Below, one piece after another: positions 9,051 to 19,101 of a DNA stretch of 64,000 bases (positions within the stretch are counted from its first letter, which is position 1; every line of letters begins with the position of its first letter). This DNA is from Gammaproteobacteria bacterium 50_400_T64. Its GTDB lineage: Bacteria; Pseudomonadota; Gammaproteobacteria; Pseudomonadales; Porticoccaceae. Below the pieces are notes generated by a model. The model was given only the letters and a program-made list of their open reading frames with translations, was not told the origin of the DNA and ran no database searches. A program made the position numbers and the translations under genes. The stretch spans positions 56,912 through 120,911 of the forward strand of contig MAAS01000031.1 in the NCBI GenBank assembly GCA_002162755.1. Direction: 5' to 3'.

Positions 9051-9339
9051 CTACTCCTTCGATCAGTCGCTTGCCGTGGATGATTGCGGCCACGAGTATT
9101 TCATTGTCTGCGACCCGGTAAATCAAACGATAGCTATAGACAAAGCGTTCTCGAATTTGATCGTCATCCAGCTCCGGCACGATGCGGCCAATCAGCGGCG
9201 CTTCCGGCAAACTACGACTAACCGCCAGAACTTTGCTCACCACTGCGTTGGCGTAAAAGACTGAATCTCTGCCAATAAATTCAGCAATTGCTTCCAGGTC
9301 TTCAACCGCCTCCGGCGACCAAATTAAGCGCTTGTCCAT
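9034..9339 (-). CDS. RelE/ParE-type toxin embedded in the cas operon
   Basis: The 101-residue protein has the RelE/ParE plasmid-stabilisation layout: WSPEAVEDLEAIAEFIGRDS helices, the IGRIVPELDDDQIRERFVYSYRLIYRV strand-turn segment and the C-terminal IIHGKR strand. Members of this fold are mRNA interferases (RelE) or gyrase poisons (ParE); which applies here cannot be told from sequence alone. Its start overlaps the antitoxin stop by 16 bp and its end overlaps the cas4 frame by 17 bp. The pair sits between cas7 and cas4, which are normally neighbours in I-C operons. Confidence 0.88.
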   Translation of the reverse strand: MDKRLIWSPEAVEDLEAIAEFIGRDSVFYANAVVSKVLAVSRSLPEAPLIGRIVPELDDDQIRERFVYSYRLIYRVADNEILVAAIIHGKRLIEGVVERFE

Positions 9340-9512
9340 TTCCCGAACTTCTCTTCAACGGCTTGCTGGTCAAGTACGCCTTCGTTGTCAGCCCGCTTGA
9401 CTCCGCGCTGAATTTTTTCAATCACATACAGGTGGTACTGCACGTCTTCCAGAGTGCAGTCTTCGGGCAGTGTTTTTAGTAGCGTTTCGACTTCCTGCTT
9501 GGCGGTGCTCAT
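9324..9512 (-). CDS. Antitoxin partner of the RelE/ParE-type toxin
   Basis: This 62-residue acidic protein starts MSTAKQEVETLLKTLPEDCT and contains the TLEDVQYHLYVIEKIQRG helix common in small antitoxins encoded before RelE/ParE toxins. It ends in a short tail with KFGKW. The ATG at 9512 is preceded by a clear AGGAGAG; a longer in-frame version would overlap cas7 and has no such site. The antitoxin precedes the toxin and overlaps it by 16 bp, the usual type II order. It begins only about 30 bp after the cas7 stop, so it is probably co-transcribed with the cas genes. Confidence 0.85.
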   Translation of the reverse strand: MSTAKQEVETLLKTLPEDCTLEDVQYHLYVIEKIQRGVKRADNEGVLDQQAVEEKFGKWTSA

Positions 9513-9543
9513 AAGTGGCTCTCCTGACTGTACACGTTTTAGA

Positions 9544-10428
9544 TTAGCCCACAATCTTGTTGAGCGTAACGCCATTGGGCATATCCGTTTCATCGATATC
9601 AACTTGATAATCTTTAAAGGTACGGGGCACTGTCACATCGTCTTTAAGATGAGGATTGATGCGGTCAAATAAACTGTGAGCCGGGGCATTGCCGAGCTTA
9701 CTATCGTGCTTAAACACATACAGGCCTCGGGTTGCCATTTCACCGCGAGCCGCAGAGCGGTCGTGCTCAAACATATTAGTGAGGGATTGCCATAGCAGTT
9801 CTAAATCAGTTTCAGAGAAGCCGGTTTGATTGGCAAGATGGACGGATATAAAGCCGTGGGCGACATAGAGGCCGTAAGGTACTGTGTGCTTTCGGCCCAT
9901 AGTGCGGTTATCACCGTCCTGTTTTTCAGCTTCGGCTTCTGTCGCTACCGCCATACGAGTAATGCTGTGTTCGCTGGCGACAATAGGATCTACCGAGCGT
10001 GAAAAAGTCAGTTGCACGGGGCCGCGTACCTGCCCACAGTTAACACCCGTAGACATGACCGCGCCAAAAGTACGGACATCAAAGAAATTTTGGCACATCC
10101 ATTGCCGCGCTTTTTCAACACTCTCAGCTTTACCTTTACGCTTTTTGTCTGATTTCAATTCCTCTTCTGCACCAATGCCGATGTAGGCGCGCTCATGCTG
10201 TAAATTCAACACGGCCTTTTCTTTTATATAAATTTCATAGGGTGGTTGCTCTTCTTTAACAAGCCCTACAAAGTTACGTACTTTACGTTTGATGCTAACA
10301 TCGGTGACTAGCCCTTGACCGGTTTCTGTATCAACCCGCGGCAGGTTTCCCGCATCGGGGTCACCATTAGGATTGCCATCTTTTACGTCAAATATCAGTA
10401 CAAAGTCGTAGCGGTTTTCTAAATTCAT
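9544..10428 (-). CDS. cas7c: Cascade backbone subunit Cas7c (Csd2)
   Basis: Cas7 polymerises along the crRNA in the type I-C effector complex. The 294-residue protein opens [22 protein letters not shown], the RRM strand with the NPNGDP motif diagnostic of Csd2-family Cas7. It continues through [13 protein letters not shown] and the [10 protein letters not shown] thumb-like region. It overlaps cas8c by 4 bp. Downstream, the toxin-antitoxin pair occupies the place where cas4 usually begins. Confidence 0.96.
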   Translation of the reverse strand: MNLENRYDFVLIFDVKDGNPNGDPDAGNLPRVDTETGQGLVTDVSIKRKVRNFVGLVKEEQPPYEIYIKEKAVLNLQHERAYIGIGAEEELKSDKKRKGKAESVEKARQWMCQNFFDVRTFGAVMSTGVNCGQVRGPVQLTFSRSVDPIVASEHSITRMAVATEAEAEKQDGDNRTMGRKHTVPYGLYVAHGFISVHLANQTGFSETDLELLWQSLTNMFEHDRSAARGEMATRGLYVFKHDSKLGNAPAHSLFDRINPHLKDDVTVPRTFKDYQVDIDETDMPNGVTLNKIVG

Positions 10429-12263
10429 GATGCTTCTCCATTCGTTGAACCGGGGCTTGTTTCTATTTTTTTCTTGAAAAAATTCTGGCGCTGGTGGTAG
10501 TAGCCGATGGCAAACCGACCTTGATCAGGCATTGACAGGTTGGGCGGGAAATCGGTGATAGCCTCCATGATCTGGCCAATCAGTTTTTCCAGATTGGTCG
10601 CTCTGCCCTTGTTATCGAGTTTACTGATGTGGTGATTTTTTAATTTCAATAGTGTTGAAAAAACACTCACTGGTGTGCTGGATGCACCGCCATAGAAACG
10701 GTCTCGAATAGTCGCGTTAATACCGGGGCTAGCTTCTTCCTGAATTTTTTCCAGCACGGCGAATAGCCGCCCCAGCCGATAGCCAATATTGCTGTTATTT
10801 TCGTCGAGTGCCACTTTAAGCTCCTCCATGGTTTCCGGATTTTGAGTTCCTGAATTTTTAATGTCAGAATTGCGATAACGGGTTAAGCGGTTAATGCAGG
10901 CTTTAATTAATGCTGCACGAGGATAGGTCACCTCTTGTTCGGCACGGTTACGGCGAACCGCTGCGCTGAGTAATGAGTAGGGATAAGGCTGGCCCGATAA
11001 GATGCTGCGCATAGTCTCACCGGCAATATTCGGTGGAATGTTGTCGGCCTTACCCTGAGTAGCAGTTGCCACCAGCAATCTAAAAAGCGGCAAATGGGGT
11101 AGCTGTTTATCACCGTGCACAATGTCGAGATCATCGAAATGCTGCCGAATTCTCAGTGCTAGCTCAGCAACTGTTGCCACCTGCCAAAAACGAATGGCGA
11201 TACGAGCAGCGTTAGGCGCAAGACCGAGCACATAAAAACGCACCTCCCCGTCTGTGCTGCTCAATAAGCCTGTATTAATAGAACCGTAAAGACTGGCGAT
11301 GGCCCGCGTGTTTTTATCGGGGTCATCCTTTGGGGGTTCACCAAAAATATCAACAATGCTGGTTTCAAAGTCACTAGGCTTTTCAGCCCAAAATACAGTT
11401 GAGGTATCGCCAACCTGCATCCGCTGGCGGGAGTTTTTACGCAGTAGAAAATTTAGCGCGGTGGTGTAGGCAAAGGTGGCTTGCTTGCTGACCGGGGCAT
11501 TAAAGCCCTGATCTTTACCATAGGAGTTAAATGCGGCGAGGTTAAATGAAACAATATTGGCACCGGCTGTTTGCGCACCCCATACGCCTTTAATGGATGT
11601 ATGCAGGCGTTCGGGCTGAGTAGGTTCGCCAGTAATCAAACAAATGCCTTGGGGTTCACTGGTATCGGCTTGCTCGCCAGCGCTTTCTCGCAACGCATTG
11701 ATAACTGCTAGCCGTTGGCAAACCAATGATTGATCACCTTGTAAACGAAAACCAAGGTTAGGGTTGCCGATCACCTCATTCCAGAATGACAAATTATGCA
11801 GGCTTTGAGGGGCAAAGTTATCAAGAAATTTAAGAACGGCTTGCACACCGACATCGTCGCTTACGGCTTGAGGCTGTGCTCTTATTTTGTCGATAAAGGC
11901 TTGATACTGAGCGGCAACTCGTTCTGCACGCTGCTCAACCACTTTTAGACGTGCCAGCTCGTCCTCTGGGTCTTCTTTGCTCTGGCTGTTTTTATCAACA
12001 CCCAACACATATTCGATGTTATCCCACAATAGATTAGTGGCTACTCCAGAGGTTTTTTTAACTCCCTGAGGCACGATAAAGGATTGCGCTACTTTCTTAT
12101 TGCCAACACCTTCCCGAGTATCTTCAATCTGAATCAACTCACCTTGAGCATTGATCTCAATAATAAAAGGCAGCTCTTTTTGCTCGAAACCTAGCTCGGC
12201 CAGACCAGAGCCAGGTTCTGCTGTTTTACGTTGATAGTATTCGTTCAGAGCCTGAAGAATCAT
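10425..12263 (-). CDS. cas8c: Cascade large subunit Cas8c (Csd1)
   Basis: Csd1/Cas8c is the large type I-C subunit that recognises the PAM; an internal start in this family also yields a small Cas11-like subunit. The 612-residue protein begins [13 protein letters not shown] and carries family blocks such as [43 protein letters not shown], and the C-terminal [18 protein letters not shown] and [13 protein letters not shown]. The last stretch contains the helical region from which Cas11c is translated in other I-C systems; I did not identify a decisive internal ribosome binding site. It overlaps cas5c and cas7c by 4 bp each. Confidence 0.96.
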   Translation of the reverse strand: MILQALNEYYQRKTAEPGSGLAELGFEQKELPFIIEINAQGELIQIEDTREGVGNKKVAQSFIVPQGVKKTSGVATNLLWDNIEYVLGVDKNSQSKEDPEDELARLKVVEQRAERVAAQYQAFIDKIRAQPQAVSDDVGVQAVLKFLDNFAPQSLHNLSFWNEVIGNPNLGFRLQGDQSLVCQRLAVINALRESAGEQADTSEPQGICLITGEPTQPERLHTSIKGVWGAQTAGANIVSFNLAAFNSYGKDQGFNAPVSKQATFAYTTALNFLLRKNSRQRMQVGDTSTVFWAEKPSDFETSIVDIFGEPPKDDPDKNTRAIASLYGSINTGLLSSTDGEVRFYVLGLAPNAARIAIRFWQVATVAELALRIRQHFDDLDIVHGDKQLPHLPLFRLLVATATQGKADNIPPNIAGETMRSILSGQPYPYSLLSAAVRRNRAEQEVTYPRAALIKACINRLTRYRNSDIKNSGTQNPETMEELKVALDENNSNIGYRLGRLFAVLEKIQEEASPGINATIRDRFYGGASSTPVSVFSTLLKLKNHHISKLDNKGRATNLEKLIGQIMEAITDFPPNLSMPDQGRFAIGYYHQRQNFFKKKIETSPGSTNGEAS

Positions 12264-12985
12264 CCTCGCACCTCGTCACTATTCCAGTCCGGCACGATAA
12301 TCACGCCGTCATTCATTTTAGCCTGAAAAAAACGCGGGCTTGGATCAGCGGCGTTACTGTAATCAAGGTCGTATAACATCCAGCCGAGGTCTCGCTCTCC
12401 CGCCAACTCTTCAGGTAAGTTCGCCGGATCATCTTTAGGCTTAAGCAAACGAAAATCCGCAGAAAATTCTCGGCAACCTAAGTAAGGCTGATTAAAACAT
12501 TGGCCCTTGCTGGCGCGGCGTTCAAACATGCGCTGGAATTTAATCAGATTGTTCTCGCTGCCATCACCATCGCTGTTGGCGTTGAGATGGGGATAGCGAT
12601 GAATATGCTGACTGTCGTTCTGCAATTCAAAACTGGCATGTAAGCGATATTTCACGTCCCGCAGAAAAAGCCCAGCGCGTTGCTGTCGTTCATCTTCAAT
12701 ATTTAAGGCCAAATTACCGTGGCCATTTTTCATGGCTGTTTGCACGTTGCGGGTGGAGATTACCTGACCCACCTCATTACGCCGCAGGTTGATCCAGCGG
12801 ATCGGCTTGAGCACTTCAATTTTATGTATTTGCCAGCGAATGGCCGGTTTCCACAAAATCGCTTCAAATACCGCACGGGCCGCTGATGGTGTGATCACGT
12901 CGTAGGAGACCCGCTCAACCTTCATTTCTAGTCGAGTAAAACAGGCAAAATCACCACTAACTTCTAGGCAATATTGTTTAGTCAT
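12260..12985 (-). CDS. cas5c: Cas5c crRNA-processing endoribonuclease
   Basis: In type I-C systems Cas5c (Cas5d) replaces Cas6 and cleaves the repeat hairpin of pre-crRNA. No cas6 is present here, which fits. The 241-residue protein starts MTKQYCLEVSGDFACFTRLEMKVERVSYDVITPSAARAVFE with the family's first RRM strand, and contains YLGCREFSADFRL and the C-terminal DWN. The ATG at 12985 has AGGGG nine bases upstream; the longer TTG form lacks this. The 8-bp hairpin in the repeat is the expected substrate. Confidence 0.94.
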   Translation of the reverse strand: MTKQYCLEVSGDFACFTRLEMKVERVSYDVITPSAARAVFEAILWKPAIRWQIHKIEVLKPIRWINLRRNEVGQVISTRNVQTAMKNGHGNLALNIEDERQQRAGLFLRDVKYRLHASFELQNDSQHIHRYPHLNANSDGDGSENNLIKFQRMFERRASKGQCFNQPYLGCREFSADFRLLKPKDDPANLPEELAGERDLGWMLYDLDYSNAADPSPRFFQAKMNDGVIIVPDWNSDEVRG

Positions 12986-13042
12986 ATCGAATAACCCCTG
13001 GTTCAACACTGATTATAATTTGAAGCCGATTCCTTATTCTCA

Positions 13043-15283
13043 TTACACTACCGTTTGCGCAGGTTCAATGTTTACCGGATCTAAGGACAAGCCCAAACTG
13101 GCGCTATAAAGCGTGGTGCTAACCTGCGCGTAGATTCCTGAATGAAGTTCTCGAACGTCCTGGCTATCGAGCAAACGTTCGAGATGGAAGCGGGCGATGT
13201 TAACAACATAACGCTGCAGCTCACGCATCAGCCAACGTTCTGGCCCCTGATTTTCCAGGTTATTAATGAGCTTGGCAGCCTTGTCATCGTAGCGAACAAT
13301 GACCGCCTGATAATCCGACTCGTCTATTAATTTGAAACGCTGCGCTGCGGTACGAAACTGTACTTTGAGACTATCATCACCCTGTCCTTCTGGCTGGAGC
13401 AAATCTTCGATACCGTGTTTATCGAGTTCATTCTTACCGTAGAAGCTTTCAAAGAACGGCTTAAAATGCTTTCGCTCTAAAGGTTTCAATTTTGCGTCAG
13501 GCGTCATTAGCGATACGGTAGTTTGCTCAGCCCGACGCAACATTCCTGGTGGCGCAGGTTTGGGTGGCACAAACACCACAACTTTCCCTTTGCCCTGTAA
13601 TTTCCCTTCACGATTACAGCGGCCTGCAGCCTGAGCAATAGAGTCCAACCCAGCCATGGCGCGATAAACGACGGGGAAGTCGAGATCAACACCGGCTTCA
13701 ACCAATTGTGTACTGACTACACGAATCGCCTCACCCTTGCGTGCTTTGATTTCCGCTATGACATCAGAGCGGTGTTGTCCGCACATCAACCCTGATAGAT
13801 GATAAGTGTCTTTTGGCATCAAGCGATGTAATTCACGTGCTCCCGGACGGGTGCTAACAATGGCGAGTACGGATTCATGTTGCTGTAGCTGCTCGGCGAC
13901 CTCTTCCCAACTTTGAGTGATGTTGAAATCATCAGGCATGGTGACATCTACCCGATCCAGATCCCGGTAGAGCTGATCAGGGTCGGCAATAATTTCACGG
14001 ACATTTTCTAACCCATCTAGCAGTTTATTGCCAAAGTTATCCACCTGTGTATTTAGCGCCGGTTGGGTGGCGGTGGAGAACACAAAGGTGACGCCGTAAT
14101 GTTCGCTCAGCAGCTTAATAACGCTAAGAATGGGCTGCAGAAATTCGGGTGGCAGCAGCTGGGCTTCGTCGAGCACTACGATGCTATTACAGATGTTGTG
14201 CAATTTTCGGCAACGGCTGGTCCGGGCGGAAAACAGAGATTCAAAAAACTGGACGTTGGTGGTGACAATAATCGGAGCATCCCAGTTATCCGTCGCCAGG
14301 CGGCTTTTACTGGTTTCTTTTTTTGCTTCTTCAGGATCAACATTGCTGTGGTGTTCCACTACGGCATTCGGAAAAATGTCGCTGAAAACTTCCGCAGTTT
14401 GCTCAATGATACTAGTGTAAGGGATAACATAAATAACCCGCCGGTGCTTATACTGCTTTGCATGCTCAAGGGCAAAGGCCATGCTGGCCAGGGTTTTACC
14501 ACCACCGGTCGGAACGGTGAGGGAAAATAAACCCGGTGCTTGATAGGCAGACTCACGGCACTGCTGGAGTATATCGGCACGCAACTTATTGACCCTGGTC
14601 AAGGCAGCACCGGTAACCAACTCCGCCATGTGTGTATCGAATGCGGATAGCAGCGTTTCAAACGCAGGGTATTGCCCGCGCTGAGTAGACTTACCGTTAT
14701 CCATAAACGATTCAGTATCAAGGCAGTCAGCGTCTACCAGGCAGGAAAATAGCATCCGCACCCAAAGCGCGAAACCGGCGCTACCGCCGGGTGAAATAGG
14801 GCTGGCGGGTTGGACTTGCTGAAGAATTTCCGGCGCGATATCAGCGGCCAGTGCTGCTTGCAAATTTTGTGTGTTTTTCAAACGATCAAGCAAAGCTCCG
14901 CCGGGGGTCGTTAATTCTTTATTCCAGTCAGGTAAGCCCGCATGATGCCCAGCAATCAGGTACGCGAGGATGCGGCCATGCACGCCAAATTGTTTAACTG
15001 CATATTGTGCACCCGCATCGGAATGGTTGACCTTACCCTTGACGGCTTCGTATTCGATATGTGCTTCGCTGTCATAACCGCTCGCGGTTTTGATGTACTT
15101 CTGAAAATCGTCGCTGTATTTCCCCAGGTCGTGCCACAACCCAGCAACTTTTGCCCAGTCTGCGCAGGAAAAAACACCGGCATTCTTTGCCGTCAAAGCA
15201 GCAACCTTCGTCAAATGATCACTCAAAAAATGTAGTTCATACTCTCCGTCTTGTTCCTTTACATGCGCAATCTGTAATTCCAT
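13043..15283 (-). CDS. cas3: CRISPR-associated helicase/nuclease Cas3
   Basis: Cas3 is recruited by Cascade to nick, unwind and degrade target DNA. The 746-residue protein has an N-terminal HD nuclease domain with WHDLGK (H51, D52) and AGHHAG (H113, H114). The SF2 helicase part has Walker A VPTGGGKT (257-264), DEAQ (372-375), the FSTATQP motif, VEAGVDLDFPVVYR and QAAGRCNREG. All catalytic motifs are intact. It begins 44 bp after kdsB with no terminator between them, so transcription from the lipid A operon probably continues into it. Confidence 0.96.
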   Translation of the reverse strand: MELQIAHVKEQDGEYELHFLSDHLTKVAALTAKNAGVFSCADWAKVAGLWHDLGKYSDDFQKYIKTASGYDSEAHIEYEAVKGKVNHSDAGAQYAVKQFGVHGRILAYLIAGHHAGLPDWNKELTTPGGALLDRLKNTQNLQAALAADIAPEILQQVQPASPISPGGSAGFALWVRMLFSCLVDADCLDTESFMDNGKSTQRGQYPAFETLLSAFDTHMAELVTGAALTRVNKLRADILQQCRESAYQAPGLFSLTVPTGGGKTLASMAFALEHAKQYKHRRVIYVIPYTSIIEQTAEVFSDIFPNAVVEHHSNVDPEEAKKETSKSRLATDNWDAPIIVTTNVQFFESLFSARTSRCRKLHNICNSIVVLDEAQLLPPEFLQPILSVIKLLSEHYGVTFVFSTATQPALNTQVDNFGNKLLDGLENVREIIADPDQLYRDLDRVDVTMPDDFNITQSWEEVAEQLQQHESVLAIVSTRPGARELHRLMPKDTYHLSGLMCGQHRSDVIAEIKARKGEAIRVVSTQLVEAGVDLDFPVVYRAMAGLDSIAQAAGRCNREGKLQGKGKVVVFVPPKPAPPGMLRRAEQTTVSLMTPDAKLKPLERKHFKPFFESFYGKNELDKHGIEDLLQPEGQGDDSLKVQFRTAAQRFKLIDESDYQAVIVRYDDKAAKLINNLENQGPERWLMRELQRYVVNIARFHLERLLDSQDVRELHSGIYAQVSTTLYSASLGLSLDPVNIEPAQTVV

Positions 15284-15327
15284 ATCTGCGTCAACTCATC
15301 CCTGCACTAACTATTATTCTGGGTTTT

Positions 15328-16107
15328 TCACAAATTTCCCTCGAGCAATCGAACCACCGCCTGTAAATCATCTTCGGTATCAACACCGCCCGGCACATTC
15401 ATGAGTGCGGGTTCGACATGTATTTTTATGCTCTGGTACAAAAACCGTAGCTGCTCCAGGGCTTCGAGTGCTTCGAGGGGTGCAACAGCCCATTCCACAA
15501 AGCGGTGCAGTAGCTCTACTCGATAGGCATAAATACCAATGTGCCGCTGAAAACAGTTTGCCGCCAAAGTTAATTCAACGGGCAAGCTCTGTTGATCGTG
15601 GGCAAAGTGGTCGCGGGGCCAGGGAATAGGCGCACGGCTAAAATACAGGGCTATGCCATCGTAGCCGCTGACCACTTTCACCACGTTAGGGTTAGCAAAC
15701 ACCTCGGCATCGGTGATGGCTTCGCTTAAGGTCGCTACACCCGCATGGGGGTTTGCGGCCAGGTTGGCGGCAACCTGATCAATTACCTGGGGCGGAATCA
15801 TCGGCTCGTCGCCCTGCACATTGACGACGATTTCATCTTCACCAAGACCACATTGACGAGCAACTTCTTCCAGACGGTCAGTACCGGAAACATGGTCGGG
15901 CGAAGTCATCACCACCTCACCACCAAAACCGCTAACCACATCGGCAATGCGCTGATCGTCAGTGGCGACAATCACCCGACTTGCAGCACTTAATTGCGCT
16001 TGTTCATAAACGCGCTGAATCATGCTTTTGCCGGCAATATCGCGCAGCGGCTTGCCGGGCAAACGGGTAGAGGCGTAACGGGCGGGAATCACAACGGTGT
16101 ATTTCAT
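15328..16107 (-). CDS. kdsB: 3-deoxy-manno-octulosonate cytidylyltransferase
   Basis: KdsB activates Kdo to CMP-Kdo for lipopolysaccharide inner core assembly. The 259-residue protein opens with the nucleotidyltransferase signature [17 protein letters not shown] and has [20 protein letters not shown] and HIGIYAYR. It follows lpxK by 10 bp in the msbA-lpxK-kdsB operon. The small Trm112-like gene that lies between lpxK and kdsB in Pseudomonas is absent. The next gene on the strand is cas3 rather than the phosphatase. Confidence 0.97.
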   Translation of the reverse strand: MKYTVVIPARYASTRLPGKPLRDIAGKSMIQRVYEQAQLSAASRVIVATDDQRIADVVSGFGGEVVMTSPDHVSGTDRLEEVARQCGLGEDEIVVNVQGDEPMIPPQVIDQVAANLAANPHAGVATLSEAITDAEVFANPNVVKVVSGYDGIALYFSRAPIPWPRDHFAHDQQSLPVELTLAANCFQRHIGIYAYRVELLHRFVEWAVAPLEALEALEQLRFLYQSIKIHVEPALMNVPGGVDTEDDLQAVVRLLEGNL

Positions 16108-16117
16108 AGTATTTTTA

Positions 16118-17155
16118 TCAATTAGTTGAGGTGCTATTAATCAGCTCTTGAATGGCTTCTACCAGTACGGGTTCAAGTTCAGCGGCAACTTCCAGTACCC
16201 AGACATTATCCCCGGCAAAAGCTTCACATTTAACCGCGTCTTTTGAGGTCATTACGACGGGCAGGTCATCATCAAATTCAAGATCAGCCTGCGTGAAGGC
16301 ATGGTGATCAGGAAAGGAATGGAGTTGCGGCGCTAGCCCAAGCGCTGTCAATGTCATACTAAAACGCTCAGGGTTACCAATACCGGCCAGTGCATGCACA
16401 CGATGTGAGCCCGTCCAGTCATTTGCCGCGACCCGTTGACCACTGCGTAAATGACGAAAGAAGGTAGGCTGCAGAGTCATTTGAATACGCTTCGCGGGGT
16501 TTAATGCGACGGCAGGTAAAGCGGGGCTATTTATATTAGTGTTGGTATTGGCATCAACCTCACCATTTAATACCACGAAGTCGACGCTGGCCAAACGTTC
16601 GGGCGGCTCACGCAGCGGCCCTGCGGGTAAACACAGACCATTACCCAGGCCTCGGCGCGCATCGAGCACGGCAATTTCCAAATCTCGATGCATGCGGTAA
16701 TGCTGCAGACCGTCGTCACTAAGCACCACGTCAACATCAAATTCAGCCAGCAAAAACTCGACGGCGGCCACCCGGTCACTATCAATAACCACCGGGCAAC
16801 CCGCCTCGCGGGCGATCAATACGGGCTCGTCACCAAATTCTTCTGCAGGGCCTTCGGCATTGACCTTGCGTGGCTGTTTTGATGGCTGTCCACCGTAGCC
16901 ACGACTGACGATTCCCGGACGAATGCCCGCTGCTTGTAGGCTTTGTACCAAGCTAATAATCAACGGGGTTTTGCCCGTGCCGCCAACGGCGATATTACCG
17001 ACAACGACAACGGGAACGGCAAAAGGCTTTGCCTGATAACGCTTTTGCAAATAGTGCTTACGCGCTGCGGCCACACCTCGGAACAGGTAAGACAGGGGAA
17101 GAAGAGTCTTTGCCCAACTCGACTGTTGGTACCAGGCACGCTCAAGAGCCGACAT
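16118..17155 (-). CDS. lpxK: Tetraacyldisaccharide 4'-kinase
   Basis: LpxK phosphorylates the 4' position of the lipid A disaccharide at the inner membrane. The 345-residue protein has an N-terminal amphipathic/membrane region ([16 protein letters not shown]), the P-loop [14 protein letters not shown], the catalytic [12 protein letters not shown] segment and the HAFTQADL-type C-terminal motif, matching the family in order and length. It starts 5 bp after msbA, the lipid A flippase it functionally follows. Confidence 0.96.
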   Translation of the reverse strand: MSALERAWYQQSSWAKTLLPLSYLFRGVAAARKHYLQKRYQAKPFAVPVVVVGNIAVGGTGKTPLIISLVQSLQAAGIRPGIVSRGYGGQPSKQPRKVNAEGPAEEFGDEPVLIAREAGCPVVIDSDRVAAVEFLLAEFDVDVVLSDDGLQHYRMHRDLEIAVLDARRGLGNGLCLPAGPLREPPERLASVDFVVLNGEVDANTNTNINSPALPAVALNPAKRIQMTLQPTFFRHLRSGQRVAANDWTGSHRVHALAGIGNPERFSMTLTALGLAPQLHSFPDHHAFTQADLEFDDDLPVVMTSKDAVKCEAFAGDNVWVLEVAAELEPVLVEAIQELINSTSTN

Positions 17156-17160
17156 AAGCG

Positions 17161-19023
17161 CTAAGTAGCGTCGTCACTGAATTGCTGCTGGTACAAAGAG
17201 GCGTAGCGGCCATTCGCTGCCAATAGCGCAGTATGGGAGCCCTCTTCGACAATCCGCCCCTGTTCGAGAACCAGTATGCGATCAGCATTTTCTACCGTGC
17301 TTAAGCGGTGGGCGATAACAAACGTGGTGCGGTCTTTCATCGCTACTTCAAGGGCCGCCTGTATAGCGCGCTCTGACTCGGTATCGAGGGCCGATGTCGC
17401 CTCATCGAGAATGAGTACCGGGGCATCTTTTAACAGGGCGCGGGCGATGGCCAAACGTTGACGCTGGCCACCCGATAACATCACCCCGTCATCACCAATC
17501 ATGGTTTCAAAACCTTCTGGCAGAGCTTCGATAAAATCGAGGGCGTAGGCAAGGCGGGTAGCTTCGCGCACCGCTTCGCGACTGCAATTCGCCAGTTCAC
17601 CGTAGGCAATATTGTTGTAAATCGTGTCGTTAAATAAAGTGACTTGCTGGCTCACCAGAGCAATATGCTTACGCAGATTGGTTAATGTGTAGTCGTTAAT
17701 ATCATGCCCATCGAGGCTGATACGACCGCTCTTATAATTGTAAAAACGCGGAATAAGACTGACCAGTGAGGTTTTACCACTACCCGACGAGCCCACCAGG
17801 GCAATCGTTTCACCGGGCTCAACGGAGAAATTAATCTCACTCAGAACCTCATCATCTTTTTCGTTATAGCGAAAACCAACATTCTCAAAGCTGAATTTGC
17901 CCTCGGCTCGCTCTTTCTCAAACTGCCCCTGGTCAACTTCTTCTTCGCCATCAATCGTTTCAAATAAGGTTGTAGCCGCAGTAATACCCTGTTGCACGAG
18001 ACTATTTATTTGCGTCAACTGACGCACGGGCTTGGCCAATAGCGAGGCGGTAAATAAAAATTTAATGAAGCCACCGGTCGACATTGAGCCGAGAATTTCA
18101 GGTGTTAACGCCGTCCAGACTAATAAACCCAAAGCCACCGACAGCAATATTTGCACCACCGGCGTACTCAGGCCTTCGGCAATGGCTAGCTTGAGGTTCT
18201 GCTGCCGATTGCGCTGACTGGCTTTGCTCATGCGCTCGTTTTCGTACTCACCACCCCCGTAGAGGTGCATTTCGCGATAGCCGCTGACGGCTTCCTGAGC
18301 GACATGGGTCACATCGCCCACCGCTGTTTGAATACGTTTGCTTATCACCCTGAAACGCTTGCTGACAAAACCCACGATGCCCGCAATAACCGGCATCACA
18401 ATCAAAAAAACCAGCGCCAGACGCCAGTTCAAATACACCAGATAAATCAGTAGCCCAATAACCAGGAAGCCTTCACGCAACACCACTTTGATGGCCTTGG
18501 TACTCGCCGTCATCACCTGGTTAACATGGAAGGTTAGCTGGGCCACCATGTGACCGGCCATTTGGCCGTCGAAATAGGCGCTGGGCATACGCGTGTATTT
18601 GGCAAACACCTCGGTACGCAAATCGTGTACCACTGACTGGGAAACATAGGCCATGCCATAGTTGCCCACCAGAAAGGCAAGCCCCCTGACCAGGGCAAGA
18701 CCTATCATCATGGTCGGTAAAACCAAACGGCTTTGCTCCAGCACCGGGCCGTCAGCCATCAGCCATTCGGCAACCTGCGAGGTTAAACCGGCATCCATCG
18801 TCATCATATTGATGTCAGCGGGAATATCACTGTCACCGGTAACGACCGTTAGCACGTTAATCATATAACCGAGTAAGTCGATAAAGGCGATTTGTACGGC
18901 GCTAAACACCCACAGTCCGAGGATGCTGACAATAAATATGCGCCAGTACTTTTTTAAATAGCCCAGTATGCGCAGGTAAACCTGCAAGCCCGATGGCCCC
19001 GCTGTAATTTCTTTATTTTTCAT
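17161..19023 (-). CDS. msbA: Lipid A export ATP-binding/permease protein
   Basis: This half-size ABC exporter flips lipid A-core across the inner membrane. The 620-residue protein has six predicted transmembrane segments in its first 330 residues. The nucleotide-binding domain follows, with Walker A GSSGSGKTS, signature LSGGQRQR, Walker B VLILDEATSALD and switch His in AHRLSTV. Gene context with lpxK and kdsB identifies it as MsbA rather than another ABC exporter. It is about 40 residues longer than E. coli MsbA, largely in a periplasmic loop after helix 1. Confidence 0.94.
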   Translation of the reverse strand: MKNKEITAGPSGLQVYLRILGYLKKYWRIFIVSILGLWVFSAVQIAFIDLLGYMINVLTVVTGDSDIPADINMMTMDAGLTSQVAEWLMADGPVLEQSRLVLPTMMIGLALVRGLAFLVGNYGMAYVSQSVVHDLRTEVFAKYTRMPSAYFDGQMAGHMVAQLTFHVNQVMTASTKAIKVVLREGFLVIGLLIYLVYLNWRLALVFLIVMPVIAGIVGFVSKRFRVISKRIQTAVGDVTHVAQEAVSGYREMHLYGGGEYENERMSKASQRNRQQNLKLAIAEGLSTPVVQILLSVALGLLVWTALTPEILGSMSTGGFIKFLFTASLLAKPVRQLTQINSLVQQGITAATTLFETIDGEEEVDQGQFEKERAEGKFSFENVGFRYNEKDDEVLSEINFSVEPGETIALVGSSGSGKTSLVSLIPRFYNYKSGRISLDGHDINDYTLTNLRKHIALVSQQVTLFNDTIYNNIAYGELANCSREAVREATRLAYALDFIEALPEGFETMIGDDGVMLSGGQRQRLAIARALLKDAPVLILDEATSALDTESERAIQAALEVAMKDRTTFVIAHRLSTVENADRILVLEQGRIVEEGSHTALLAANGRYASLYQQQFSDDAT

Positions 19024-19101
19024 AGTGCGAATGTTACTAGGGTCTTTCTTTTCGGGGAATAACTATTTACGGCAGGAATGGGGATAATCGAAGTTTCAGT
19101 C

